Assembly (NCBI GenBank): GCA_017979445.1
Contig: JADQWC010000713.1
Location: forward strand, 1-64,000
Reading direction: 5' to 3'
DNA length: 64,000 nt
DNA from: Akebia trifoliata
Lineage: Eukaryota; Streptophyta; Magnoliopsida; Ranunculales; Lardizabalaceae
Positions 46,146 to 58,663 of this stretch are shown one piece after another. Both the position numbers and the translations under genes were made by a program. Every line of letters begins with the position of its first letter. Position 1 is the stretch's first letter. The notes below the pieces were generated by a model, which did not search any database, was not told the origin of the DNA, and saw nothing but the letters and a program-made list of their open reading frames with translations.

Positions 46146-47529
46146 TCGACTGCGTTATATTTCCACTTTTTGTATTTTCTTGTCATTATCTGAATGTATG
46201 CAACATGTTGAAAGATTAATGCAAAGAAAATAGGTTTTGTACTTACTTGGCCTCAAGTATATCTATTGTTCTGGAAAACATGGAGTTATGTTGAATGAGA
46301 CCTAGATTTGTCGTCATTGGCTAAAATAATAATTTTTGAAATGCAATTTTGTGAAATGTTTTTATCAAATGAGTGATAAATTCAGAGTTTGTAAAATCTT
46401 TGATGGTGACGATTTTGGTATTTTTGCCAGACACAGGGGATACAAACGTCAATTGTTCTTTTGGTTCCTTTAGAGTCATCCCCAGCACCTTGGTACTTGG
46501 AAGATTGTTATCTGCTCGGGACATGAATTTTGGGAAAGATTTTTACCGTTCACAGTTTATACTCTTGTGGGCCAGGAATTTTATTTTATTTTTTACCCTT
46601 ATTGCCCCTGGTGCCAATTACGATTTTCACCTGACCCGATTTTCACATTTTTGCACATCGACGTCCTTTTTGGGATTTTCATCGTACCGGTGGCTTTGAT
46701 CTTGTCATAGTCTGATTCTTTTACTCATAGTCCCCTTTCAGGTTTTCACTATGCCCTTTCAGACTATGCTTGTATTTTAGATTTTTACATTACGGTTCTA
46801 TTCGGAGTCTCTGTGTCTTTGTGGCTTGGTGACTCAAGTTGAGCTGCGAGATCGGTGACTCTACTCTTGTAGTGGCACTCTTTCTTAAGTAACAGATCTA
46901 GATTCTCCTCTCGAGTTTGCTGACGACTATTTGTGGTTCGACAACTCAAGTTGAGCCGCGAGATCGCCCACTCTACATTTCGAGTACTCTTTTTTTTTAA
47001 TATCCGACCTAGATTCCCCTCTCGAGTCTTCCAACGACTAATAAGACTTGAGGTCCGGACTAAGTCACAAGATCATGGTGCTGCCATCGTCATTGTGTTG
47101 TCCTAGAACATTTCCTGATCAGAAAGGACTTTTAGTGGGATGAAACATTGGCTTAGGTTTATGGTAGTGGAAGGTTACAAAAAGTTAAGGTCTGGGTCTT
47201 AACTTATCTAAAGTGGGCTAGACATGGGGTACATCTATTTTTGTTTCGGAAAGGTGATCTATGTCTCCTCCCAACGTCTCTCGAACTTGTTTAGGCTGGA
47301 GATTTGGGTCTGATCAAGTATCCGAGTTTTTTTTTATTTTTTTAAATTTTTTTGTATTTTTAGCCGTTCACAGTTTATCCTCATACGGGCTAGGAGTTTT
47401 TTTTTGTAGTTATTGACTAGCCCCAATCTTAAGTTTAAGAAATGAACGTGATGGTTCAAAAGGGTTGACTAGGGTTGATAGTAAGTTTATGATAGCAAAA
47501 ATGGCCTTTTGTCATCTCAGGGTCAGATC
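46146..47529. other. Convergent 3' region between the DUF7745-like gene and pol
   Basis: Non-coding, T-rich. Two units of about 115 bp sharing 'GACTCAAGTTGAGC.GCGAGATCG' lie at about 46826-46935 and 46941-47045. A second word, 'CCGTTCACAGTTTAT.CTC', occurs at about 46548 and 47364. Transcripts from both strands would end here. Confidence 0.5.
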
Positions 47530-48588
47530 TCAGGCGTAGTACTTCTTAACGGTGTCAGCATTGATCGGTTGAGGGAATACTTGTCCGTCCATTTCTATGA
47601 GAATCAGAGCTCCTCCTGTTATTACCTTCTACACGATGAATGGTCCCTCATAGTTTGGTCTGAACTTTCCTCTGACGTCTTCTTGGATTGGCAGAATTTT
47701 CTTCAATACAAGGTCTCCCGGTGAGAAATTCCTAGGCTTGACTTTCTTGTTATAAGCACGAGCTATTCATCGTTGATAGATCTATCCATGGCAAATGACT
47801 GCAAGACGTTTTTCTTCAATTAGATTTAACTGGTCGAACCGTGCTTAAATCCATTCAACTTCATCCAACTCTGTTTTTTTTAAGATCCGGAGGGAGGGAA
47901 TCTCAACCTCGACGGGTAAGATTACTTCTATTCTGTAAACCAATGAATACGGAGTTGCCCTAGTCGAAGTTCTGAACGAGGTTCGATAGGCGTGAAGTGC
48001 AAAAGGCAACATGTCGTGCCATCTTCGTACGTAACTGCCATCTTCTCGATTATTTTCTTGATATTCTTGTTGGCTGCCTTGACTGCTCCAGTCATCTTAG
48101 GTCTATAGGGTACAGAGTTATAATCAGTGATCTGGAAGTCTTCGCATATCTTGATCATATCCTTGTTCTTAAAGTTCTTGGCATTATCAATTACTAATCC
48201 ACTGGGAAGCCCATATCTGCAGATAATGTTGTTCTTGACAAACTTCAAGACGTTGCTTTTTGTGACGTTGGTATAAGAAGCGACTTCTACCCATTTGATA
48301 AAGTAGTCGATAGCAACTAGTATGAAGTGATACCCGTTTGCAGCTTTTGGTGAGATTTTCCCGATGACGTCCATGCCCAAAAGCGAAAAAGGCCAAGGGG
48401 TGGTCATATTATGCAATTCTAAAGGTGGAGCATTGATTTTGTTGGAGTAGATCTAGCACAGATGGCATTTGCGAACATGCTGATAGCAGTCACTCTCCAT
48501 TGTCGACCAATAGTATCTCATCCTCATGATCTTCTTGGCCAATATGTGACCATTCATGTGGGGCCCACAGATTCTCCCATGTACGATC
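47530..48588 (-). pseudogene. Integrase of element B, catalytic Glu lost
   Basis: The zinc-binding region reads EIVHGRICGPHMNGHIL and DCYQHVRKCHLC, giving H,H,C,C. The core is SLLGMDVIGKISP, GLPSGLVIDNAKNF and TGAVKAANKNIKK. The first two catalytic residues are Asp, and the third position, 35 residues after the second Asp, is Lys instead of Glu. The C-terminal domain follows in other frames (VKPRNFSPGDLVLKKILP, RGKFRPNYEGPF) and ends QPINADTVKKYYA with TGA at 47530-47532. Stops and frameshifts lie between these blocks. Confidence 0.85.
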
Positions 48589-49230
48589 TCAATTAGTCGT
48601 TTCGCTTCTGTTTTTGCCACACCGAAGTAAGACCTCGTGGTGTGATTTCTTGTACAGGATACTGTTACTCAAGAAGAATTGCCCTGTCAATTTCTGAATA
48701 GTCCTTCGATCGTTTGACGTTGCATTCGAGCGGAGGGCTCGATCTTCGAGATATGCCATGTCTGAGTACCATGACTTTTCTTCAGATTCTTCTACTTCGA
48801 CGAGTAAGCAATATGCCGGCTCATCTTGAATTTCAATCTCAATAGGGTCAATAACTAAGTCTTCTAAAATGCTGATAAAAAAAGTGAGCGTAGCTAGCGC
48901 ATCTGCAAACTGATTCTTAGCTCTCGGCATGTATGTGAATGAAATTCTATCAAAGCATAAGCTTAGTTCCTCCAAATACTCGTGGTAAGGGACCAGTCTC
49001 TGTTCTCGGATCTTCCATTCTCTAGTCGTCTGATAAACTACTAAGCTTGAATCTCCAAAAATATCGATCTCATCTACCTCGAGACCTATGCATGCTTCGT
49101 ATTCAACCTCGTTATTAGAACATTGGAATTTCAATTTAATGGCGATTGGCACGTGGGATCCATCCGATTTGATCAAGATTGCCCCTATTCCTTTTCCTTT
49201 CTAATTAGTTACTCCGTCGAAGTACATTTT
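48589..49230 (-). pseudogene. Second (archaeal-type) RNase H of element B
   Basis: It starts KMYFDGVTN, with a stop right after, then IGAILIKSDGSHVPIAIKLK, NNEVEYEACIGLEV and DIFGDSSLVVYQTT. It ends SFTYMPRAKNQFADALATL. The DG, E..A, GDS and final N..AD motifs are the acidic active site of an RNase H. It follows a first RNase H in the RT polypeptide. Having a second RNase H is the recognised mark of Tat-lineage elements. Confidence 0.8.
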
Positions 49231-50950
49231 TCAGCCTGGTTCTTCGTCATCATCCTCGACCTTAGTGAATAGTATGGCTTCATCTGAAAAATTCGTTTTC
49301 AATGACTCGTAGTCAGGCAATGGGTGCTCAGCTAGGTGGTCGGCGATGGCTTGCCCTTTGATGGCCTTTGGAGTGACATAGGTGATGTCAAACTCAGATA
49401 ATAATAATTGCCACTTTGATGTACGACCTGTTACTGCCAATTTCTCAAAAAGGTACTTCAGGGGGTCCATTCTGGCAATTAGCATAGTGGAGTAACTAAG
49501 CAAATAGTGACGTAGTCGTTGAGATGCCTAAACTAATGTGCAGCAAGTCTTCTCAAGTGTCGAATATTTTGCCTCGAACTCAGTAAACTTTTTGATGTGA
49601 TAATAGATAGCATGTTCCTTCTGTCCAAATTCATCGTGTTGCCCTAGTACGCACCCCATTGATGTTTCTTGCACCGAAATGTACATCAGCAGAGGTCGCC
49701 CTAGACTAGGAGGGACTAAGACTAGTGGATTGAACAGATATTACTTGATTTTATCGAACGTTTCCTCACAGTCCTTGTTCTACTTCTTCGACGTGTCTTT
49801 CCTCAGTAGCTTGAAGACTGACTCATAGATAGGCGTGAGCTGCGCAATGAAATGGCAAATATACTGTATTCTCCTAAATAATGCCCGAACATCTTTCTTT
49901 GAAACGAGTACTTTCATCTTGAGGATATACTTGATTTTTGTCGGATCTATCTCGATGCCTCTTCTGCTGAAAATGAACCCCAGTAGCTTGCCCGATGTTG
50001 CCCCGAATATACATTTTGTCGGATTTAACCTCAAACTATACTTCCTCAGCCTGTCGAACAACTTCTTGAGATTTACCAAATGGTCTTCTTCTATACCGGA
50101 TTTAGCGATCATGTCATCTACGTAGACCTCCATTTCCTTGTGGATCATATCGTGGAATAATGCGGTCATTACCTGTTGATAAGTCACTCCTACATTCTTT
50201 AGTCCGAAATGGCATGACTTTGTAGTGGAAAATGCCCCATGGTGTGATAAATGCAATCTTTTCCTGATCTTCTTTTGCCATTTTTATCTGGTTATAACCT
50301 AAGAAGTCGTCCATGAACGAGAACATGTCGTGCCCTGCTGTACTATCGACTAGAGTGTCAATGTGTGGAAGTGGAAAATCATCCTTAGGACTGGCCTTAT
50401 TCAAGTCTCGATAGTCAACACACATGCGTACTTTTCCATCTTTCTTAGGTACTAGTACAATTTAGCTAACCACTCAGGGTATGTAAACTCTGCAAGAAAT
50501 TATGCTTCTTAACCTCATCTTTGACCTTGAGGGTCCATTCTGGTTTCAGCCTTCTCAGTTTCTACTTGATCGATTTACTCCCAGAAGCAATTGGCAGCTT
50601 GTGGACAACAAGATCTGTATCTAAACCCGGCATATCCCTGTACGACTATGCGAAGACGTCCTGATACTTCCGTAAGAGTTCGACCATTTCTTTATTCTGC
50701 TGCGACGTTAATTAGGCTCTGATCTTGACAATTCGTGGGTCCTCTTTGGTATCAAGATTGATTGAATCTGTATCTTCGATGTTTGGCTGAACACCTCTCT
50801 CGTGACGTTCCACCAAGTCTTTCATTTCTTTGGGGGGTATTCCATTTCGTCCTCAGATTCTTCTTCGATCCCCATGAGGTCGAAGTCGAGTTCAAGATCG
50901 AAATCATACTCGTCCCTTTCAAATTCAATTTTGTCTGGGTACTCATTTGA
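49231..50950 (-). pseudogene. Reverse transcriptase and first RNase H of element B
   Basis: The linker (MPGLDTDLVVHKLPIASGSK) precedes a broken N-terminal part. The RT core reads VRMCVDYRDLNKASPKDDFP, MFSFMDDFLGYNQIKM and EMEVYVDDMIAKSG, the last holding the YVDD catalytic motif. A frameshift near 50250 separates the first two from the third. FGATSGKLLGFIFSRRGIEI is the thumb/connection. The first RNase H includes FEAKYSTLEKTCCTLV and ends with FDITYVTPKAIKGQAIADHL. Several stops interrupt it. Confidence 0.85.
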
Positions 50951-51237
50951 TTAAGACAGATCCCTTGAAAACTATTTTTTTGATTTTTGAAAATATTTAT
51001 TTTTTTACAATTTTGAAAGCTTTTTTATTTTTTTGATTTTTGAAATTTTTTTGATTTTTTTGCCTTTTGAGGAATATTTATTTTTTTGTGATTTTCTAGA
51101 TACCTGATACCTGAAATAAGAAAAACAATCATGCAAATTCATTAGTAAAGATAGGGAGCCCTCAAAACAGTCTTTACCCAAGGATGAGGGCTCGTTATGA
51201 TCCTCAGGCAAACTAGATTCGACTAATGGCATTTTTT

Positions 51238-53042
51238 TTAGGCCTCAACAGCTTTAAGGGTAAATGGGAATTCCCCCCAGTGGTTCAGAACTTCCCCTTC
51301 TTTGAGGGGACGGATGAGATGAGAAAGTGATTTGTTGAGTGATTTGGTCGGTGGTTTGGAAATGACCATGATCTCTGATTGGTCTTTGTCAAATTGGGGC
51401 ATAGTCCCTCCCAAACTTGGTAGGATGACGACTGATGCCCAATCAATGCCCGTGGAAAAGGGTGATTCTTCCTCTTGGCTAGTAGTGATTTCCACCTTGG
51501 TGGATTCTGGAGCAGTTTCTGATAGGCTTTCGTTGGAATCCCCATTAAATAAAATATCAATGCCTACTACGAAGGATGATTGGGACTCAACAACTGAGTC
51601 TTCTTGAAGGTGCAGAGGTTCGACACTTACTATTCTCGATTTTCTTACTGATTTTGTCACCGATGGTTCTGATAGACTGCCGGGTCTAACCTGAGATTTT
51701 GGGAAGCTAACACTGATATGAGGGACTCTACCCAGATTCCAGACATTCAGTTCCTGGTTTTGCTTTTTAGCTAGTCGAAGTTCTTTCTTCTTGTCATTCA
51801 TTTCTATTATATCCTTTTTCATGGGCCTAAATCCAATACCGAAATAAGGATTATACTTTTTTACTTCGACAGGTGTAGCTTTCCCTCTTCCTCCTGGTCC
51901 CAACCCTTGTCTTGGTCGGTAACCTACTTTCTTCAGAACTCGCGCAACCATCAGATTTGCCCTTGATAGTTTTGCTTTCACCTTCTCTTTCCCTTTCTCA
52001 ACATGATTGACAACAACACATTGATAGGAGTGGTACATCGTTTTATATTTTATCATTTCGATATCAATAAATGGCACATCCGGAGCTCTTCCAGCTGGAA
52101 TCAGGTTTTCTGCTAATACTGATATCATCCTTTGTCCCATGATAAATTTGACTCTTTGGTGCAATGAGGAAGGTACAACCCCTGCTATATAGATCCATGG
52201 TCTACCCAGTAGTAAGTTGAAGGTTGTCGGTATCTCCATGACCTCAAATGTTACCTCGAAGGTGCAAAGACCTATCGTGATCGGTAAATCCACCTCTCTC
52301 AAAGAGTATCTTCGTGAATTGTCGAAGTTTCGGACAACCTTGTTGTTGGGCTTGACATGCGACCAATCAACATTGAATTTTCGGAAGGTTTCAAGCGGAC
52401 AAACATTAAGTACTGAGTCATTATCAATCAGTACCCTGGCAACCATCATGCCCTTGCACATGACCATGATGCTCAACGGTTCCACGTACCTCCACCTTTT
52501 AGGCACAAATTCGCTTTCAGTGAAGATAATGGGGTTGGGGGCCATAATCTGGCCAACTGTTTGCTCCAACTATGCCGGTGAGGTAGTTGTAGGTACATGT
52601 GATTTTCTTAGAATTCTTAGTAATGCCTCTTGGTGTTTCTCCTATTTTTGCATCAAGCCCAAAATATTGATTTGAGCTGGCTGTTTGTTCAATTGGTCTA
52701 CTATATTATGCTTACTCTTGCGAACGAGCTTGATGAAATTTGCAGCCTCCTTGTCCGTTACTTCCACCATCTCTTCTGTCTTATCATCTTTATGCAACTT
52801 ATCATTTCCCTTTGCCTTTATTTTTTCTTCATCTATCACCTCTTTTGCGGCCTTTTTTGTTTCTTCCCTGATGTTTACCCTATTTTCTAGTAATTTTTGG
52901 CATCTTCCTGCCCTTGTCATATGACCGATATCAGCCACCATTGCATTCTTCATGGTTTCAACCCCTATGGTGGTGGTGATGGTGGTCTCGTAACTCCAGG
53001 GAACTACCTGGTTGGAACTATAGGGAAATGGTTTAGGTGAGC
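51238..53042 (-). pseudogene. gag C-terminus, protease and G-patch of element B
   Basis: From 53042: SPKPFPYSSNQVVPWSYE, then a Lys/Glu-rich stretch, KEAANFIKLVRKSKHNIVDQ, two stops (near 52640 and 52575) and 443 open codons to 51238. The protease has VLIDNDSVLNVCP, where the usual DNG/DTG glycine is Asp, and the flap-side LLLGRPWIY. About 80 residues later a G-patch reads ANLMVARVLKKVGYRPRQGL followed by GPGGRGK. A G-patch after the protease is known in Tat-type elements. The upstream part of gag was separated by the solo LTR at 53043-54703. Confidence 0.8.
53038..53042. repeat. Target-site duplication of solo LTR 1, left copy (TGAGC)
   Basis: TGAGC precedes the LTR and recurs at 54704-54708. 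Confidence 0.88.
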
Positions 53043-54703
53043 TGTAGACACCCCATATTTGCACTCTCCTGATTAATCAACTCATCAATCTGATTGCAAC
53101 GGTTCCCAATGATGGATGATTATTCCAATGCTTTATTTGTTACTAGATATGTTTCAGAAATCCGGATGAGGTATCTCGAACTAACAAAACTATAGAAATC
53201 ACGCTACGCTAGAAAAATATGACCCTAGAAATATAGAAATCATCATTTTACAGACAAAAAGAAATTTCACGATAAAAATCACTAAAAAATGATCAAATTA
53301 CCAAAATACCCCTAACCTCATAACCCTAGAGCTTACATTACACTTAGGAAAACCCATTCTAATACATAAAACAACAAATCGAAATCAAACAAATCATTTC
53401 ACCAATTTTCACAAAATTTGACAAAATTACAAAAATGCCCCTCATAAAGTTCACGACCATTTTACACAAAAAATTTCATAAATGATATAAATCAATATTC
53501 TCATTGAATTCCTTACGAAAAATCGATTCTAAAATATCCTGGAACATTGAAAAATGACTTAAAATGTAAAAAGTCCTCTTCGAGGGTAAAACGATAATTT
53601 TACAATTTTAGTAATTAAAAATTTTGGAATTAATAAATAAAACATTAAATAATGTAAAGTGAAATATTAATAAAATTAATTTAAAAATTTTGAATAAAAA
53701 AATCGATCAATCAGACTCTCAGGCAAAATTGTTGACGGTTGCCAAGATATTTATTCAAGGACCCCTCCATCTGGGGGCCCAAAGAATTAAAGATATAATA
53801 AAGGGGGTTCTCCAAAAAATTAAAGTCAATCAAGTAAGACTAAAGTTAATCTTAAAGTCAATCAAGTAAGATTAAAGTCAAGATCTTAAAATCACTCAAG
53901 TAAGACTAAAGTCAAAATCTTAAAGTCAAAACCCTAATAGAGTTCTAATTAAATAATAATTCTATTTAATAGAATTCTAATTAAATAATAACTCTATTTA
54001 ATAGAATTCTAACTAAATAATAACTCTTTCTAAAAGAATTATAATTAAACAATAATTCTCTCTAAAAGAATTATAATTAAACACTAACTCTATCAAAACA
54101 AGTACTTAAAAAATCTATAAATAGGGGTCCTTACAACCTATTTTCGTATCAAATAATAAATCCTAAGAGAAATAGTCCAAAAAACTTCCCTAGCCTCCCA
54201 TAAATCCTAATTTTGAAGTCCCAACTCCTTACCTAACACCCAAACACCTAAAAGCCCTTCAAAAACACCTAGAAATTCATAAACAAATCTGAAGAATTCA
54301 GATCTAAGAAAGAGGTACCTCACCTCGGAGATTAGAAATCAAATCCGGAGACAAAACGAAGCGAGGAGTACTGTACAAGGAGTTACTCTGTCAGATCTGA
54401 GGGAACGAAAACGTTGTCTTCGGAAATGTATAAATTACTTAATTTTTTTTATTACTTTGGTCTTTTGAGCAATGTAGTTTATTTGGGAATTAGTAGAGAC
54501 CGGTGTTTACCGGGCGGGGTTGGTGCCTAACACCTTCCAATCCCGTAACTTGATCCCCGGACTTAGTATTTTTTAGTAGATTAGTCATTTTTATCCGTTT
54601 TGAGTCTATATTCAATTTCTAAACCGTAATAACTAGGTGGCGACTCCCAAACCTCAAAGGTCAAAAGTAGATCCCCGCACCTCATGGATCGAGGGTGCTT
54701 TCA
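53043..54703 (+). repeat. Solo LTR of family A inside gag of element B (1661 bp)
   Basis: It starts TGTAGACACCCC and ends GGGTGCTTTCA, collinear with the LTRs of element A, including the repeated AAGTCAA..AAGTAAGA words and 'CCTAACACCTTCCAATCCCGTAAC'. TGAGC duplicated on both sides shows a complete insertion followed by LTR-LTR recombination. Removing it restores gag continuity (TICS joined to SPKPF). Confidence 0.92.
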
Positions 54704-56750
54704 TGAGCATATGGTCATAGGAGGTGGATTGGGTTTTACATTGAGAATGAGGGGTGGTGGTGATGATTTGGATGTAGTGGTGGTAGGGGGAGTTACATGA
54801 GGATTGTATGGAATGACGAGTGGTGGATGTGCAGATGAGGTGTACGGTATATGAAGGGGGGTCGGGTTGATCCTTAAGAATTTGGTAGTGTGTAGGGTAT
54901 AATAAGAGGAGGTCGGGTCGAATTTTGATGGTTTGGTGATCCGTAAGGTATAACTAGAGACGGTCAGGTAGCAGTATTTTGATGAGTGGGATGGATGGTG
55001 AGGTCGGCCAATCTGAGTGGCAATTGCAAGTTTTGAGATGGATTCGTTGTGTAATGGTTGATTGAATTGACCGTTGACGTCTTTGATTCATTTGCTAAGT
55101 GCACCCTAATTTTTGCCCCGATAGGCGCTATCAAATCCGAGGGATTGAAGTCGAGTTCTCTACAAACGACATTTACCCTGTGCCCATTCCCCTCTCCATT
55201 ATGAGTAGGTAGGGGGTTTTGATTAATATTCTGTTGTTGTGGCGGGTTAGCAGGTCCATCTAGGATGAGAGCTTTCTTATCGATCAAATTTTGTACTTGA
55301 TGTTTGAGCTACTAGCATTGAACTGTAGAGTACCCTGGTGCACCCATATGAAATTCACAGATTAGGTTGGGGTTGTACCCTGGCCCTTTAGCAACCTCAG
55401 GATTTGGTAGACGTTTTATCAGATATTTACCCCTTAGTATGATTGGCAGTAATTCTGATAGTGTCATGGGCAATCTGGTGAACACTTTGTTTACCTTGTT
55501 GGGTCGTGCCTGCTGGTTCTACCCATATAGTGGTGCCTGCTGTGCAATTGGTGGAGGGTTTGCCCTGAATTGATTTTGAGGTACAGGATTCCATACTGGT
55601 GGAGGTGTTGGAGACCATGAAGTTGACGACGCTTGTGGTCTTGGTGTTGGCAAAGGGATGAAGATGGGTCGATTAGGCTATACATTGTTGACTTGTGGAT
55701 CTTCTCTCTTCTTTCCCGTAGGCACTGACTTTCTCTAAGAAGGGATTCTTGTTGTTGCCCCTAAACTTGTAAAATCAAATATCAAACCGGTTCAGATCCC
55801 GTCCTCAACCCGGTCTGCTACTTGTACGAGATTAGAGAATGTGTTTGTAGTGTGTCCCACCAAATGAGTATAGAAGGCATGGCCTAGTGTCGAGATAAAC
55901 GTGGTGTTCATCTCTTACTCGGTCATTGCAGGCCTTACTTGGGAGGCTGACTCTCGCCATCTTTGTGCATACTCTTTCACTATTTCCCGTTGCTTTCTTG
56001 TCATCTTGGCCATGTCGTTTCAATCTAAACCAACATCTGTATTGAACTGATAATTTTACCAGAACATCTCAGCTAGGTCCTACCAATTCTTAATGAGAGT
56101 GTGGTCCAACCAGGAGAACCATTTGAGTGCTGCGTTAAACTCCTCTGAAACAACTGCACTAGCAATCTGTCATCCTCGCCATATTGGCACATAGATCCAC
56201 AATACAACTTCAAATGTGATAACGAACACCCCACCCCGTTGTATTTTTCAAATTCTGGGTACTTAAACTTGGCCAATAATTGAGCATTGGGGTAGAAACA
56301 AAGGTCCTTGAATCGAGTTCCACTCATAGTGTTGAGGCCCTTCATCCTCCTTATTTCTTCTTGTAGATACTCGATTTGCCGAGCCAATTTTTCATCTGTT
56401 GCGCTTTTCGCCTCCGTGGCCCTGTACTCACATTAGTCATTAGGAATGACCATAGGGGGTGGTCGATTCTGTGGAATATAGAGTGGGGGCCCCTGGTATT
56501 CTGGCACTGTAGGAGGTATGGTGGTCTATGGTCCCTATAGAGGTTGCTCAAGTAGATCCTGACTTGACCCGGACACATGTTGCTGTATTGTTTGGACTTG
56601 TATGATGCTGGCATTGGCTAATACAGCACTTACCATTTTTTCTTGTCTCTCAATTATTTTTAGTAGTGCTGCTATTTGTGGATCGATACCTGACGTTTCG
56701 TTTACTGGGGGTTGTGCTGGTTTAGAAGAACTCATGGTGACGGTAGACAA
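54704..56750 (-). pseudogene. gag of element B, N-terminal and central part
   Basis: It starts at ATG-like 56750, giving STVTMSSSKPAQPPVNE, then PQIAALLKIIERQEKM. Another frame gives RQIEYLQEEIRRMKGLN and LLAKFKYPEFEKYNGVG, the typical gag domain start, with HLKLYCGSMCQYGEDD and LLVQLFQRSLT. Around 56000 RKQREIVKEYAQRWRESASQ continues it in a third frame. At least four frameshifts or stops are needed to follow it. It continues at 53042 after the solo LTR. Confidence 0.8.
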
Positions 56751-56899
56751 CTTGATAAAATATGGAGGTACCTCTGGCTGCTAATATTTCTTTCGTTTGG
56801 CTAACTGTGGGTACAGAAAACCAAGTGTTACTATCTTGTTTACAAAAAAAAGATGCATGATGTTTTATTAGGTCAGGTAAAGTTGTCTATTATGAGTTT

Positions 56900-57565
56900 T
56901 AACGAAAAAGTAATTTCTCGATGCGGAGCCGGCATCAACACGGAGTTGGTGAAGTACTTTTTTTTAACAAGAATTACATCAGCACGGAGCTGACATCGAC
57001 ACAGAGTCGGTAAAATGTTTTTGAAAACGGAATTAACTCAGCGCGGAGCTGGCATTGACACAGAGTCGGCATCAACACAGAGTTGGCATCAACACGGAGC
57101 TAGCATCGACATGGAGTTGGTAAACATTTTGAAAAGGGTAATTTCGTCAGCACGAAGCTGGCATCGACACAGATTCAAGAAAATATTTTAAAAACTAATT
57201 TCCTCACCACGGAGCTGGCATCGACACGGAGTCGAAAAAATATTTTGAAAACGGAATTATCTCAGCACGGAGTTGGCATCGACACAGAGTTGGCATCAAC
57301 ACGGAGTTGGCATCAACACGGAACTGGCATTGATACGGAGTTAGTAAAACATTTTGAAAAAGTAATTTCATCAGCACGGAGCTAGCATCGACAAGGAGTC
57401 GGGAAAATATTTTGAAAAAGTAATTTCATCAGCACGGAGCTGGCATCGACACGGAGTCAGGAAAATATTTTGAAAAAGTAATTTCATCAGTACGGAGCTG
57501 GCATCGACACGGAATCGGAAAAATATTTTGAGAAAGTAATGTCTAGGATAAATCGAGTGGGAATA
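56900..57565. repeat. Minisatellite in the leader of element B, about 60-bp period with sub-repeats
   Basis: Head-to-tail units contain 'CAGCACGGAGCTGGCATC' and 'GACACGGAGTCGG' followed by an A/T-rich 'AAAATATTTTGAAAAAGTAA' part. Some units have extra copies of the 'GGCATCAACACGGAGTTG' sub-repeat. It lies just upstream of gag. Confidence 0.88.
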
Positions 57566-57845
57566 ACTTCTTTTTTTTATTAGCTTCCAATTCAGTTCTA
57601 TGAAATCAATGCTGGCAAATCAGATCTCCAGGGAAGAGGCGGCGCACAATGGTACTCTTAAATCACCTCATTTCCTTGAATAGACGTAATTTATCCCCCT
57701 CGTATCAATAGGGCAAGATCTTTCTAGGCACCAACTTTGATCAATGACAGCAATTGGTGCTTCAAAATTTTTTTTTTTTGTTTTGAAAAAGATTGAGTCC
57801 ATTTGAGCTGATTGATCGATTGTTAACCTTGTTAGATCGTTAATG
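57566..57845. other. Spacer between the two minisatellites of the element B leader
   Basis: Non-coding. Confidence 0.35.
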
Positions 57846-58470
57846 GGCTTGGTTTGTCGTGGGTCACGGACCTGGTTTGTTGTGGATCTGGGTCATGGAC
57901 CAAGATGAAACGGTTCTGGGTCGTAGACCAGGATCGAAGTGGATCTGGGTTGTGGACCCAGTTGAAACGGATCTGGGTCTGGGTAGTGAACCCAGTTGAA
58001 ATGGATCTAGGTCATGGACCCAATTGAAATGGATCTGGGTCGTGGACCTAGTTTGATTGGATCTGGGTTGTTGACCCAGTTTGATTGGATTTGGGTCGTG
58101 GACCCAGTTGAAATGGATCTGGGTCTTAGAACCAGTTTGATTGGATCTGGATCGTGGACCTAGTTGATTGGATCTAGGTCGTGGACCCAATTGGAATGGA
58201 TCTGGGTCGTGGATCCAGTTGGAATAGATCTGGGTCATGGACCTAGTTGGATTGGATCTGGGTCGTGGACCCAGTTGGATTGGATCTGGGTCATGGATTT
58301 AGTTGAAATGGATCGGGTCGTGGATCCATTTGGAAGTGGATCTGGGTTATGGACCCAGTTTGAATGGATCTAGGTCGTGGACCCAGTTGATATGGATCTG
58401 AGTCGGGGACCCAGTTGAAATGGATCTGGGTTGGGGACCCAGTTTGACATGGATAGTGTGGGTCGAAGAC
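57846..58470. repeat. Minisatellite of GGGTC-GTG-GACCC hairpins, about 30-bp period
   Basis: Around twenty units of 'GGATCTGGGTCGTGGACCCA' followed by 'GTTGAAAT' or 'GTTTGATT'. Each unit contains a short palindrome (GGGTC..GACCC). Open frames across it encode only a period-10 peptide repeat and are not genes. Confidence 0.9.
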
Positions 58471-58663
58471 TCGGATTGACACAGATAAGGTAGGGTTACA
58501 AGGTTGGCTTGATTTCGAGAAATTTCCCACCTATTTTTTTTTATTTTATCCTTGTCTAGAAAACCCCTTTTTACCAATTTCCAAAGGTTGAGGACACACA
58601 TTTTTTTTTGAAAAGTAGCATTGATGTGTAAATAGCAAGAGAGGGCCCCGTTCTCAGTTTCTT

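Noticed and set aside
57864..58373. Repetitive-peptide frames on both strands
   Set aside because: Minisatellite with a 30-bp period (multiple of three) that stays open by chance.
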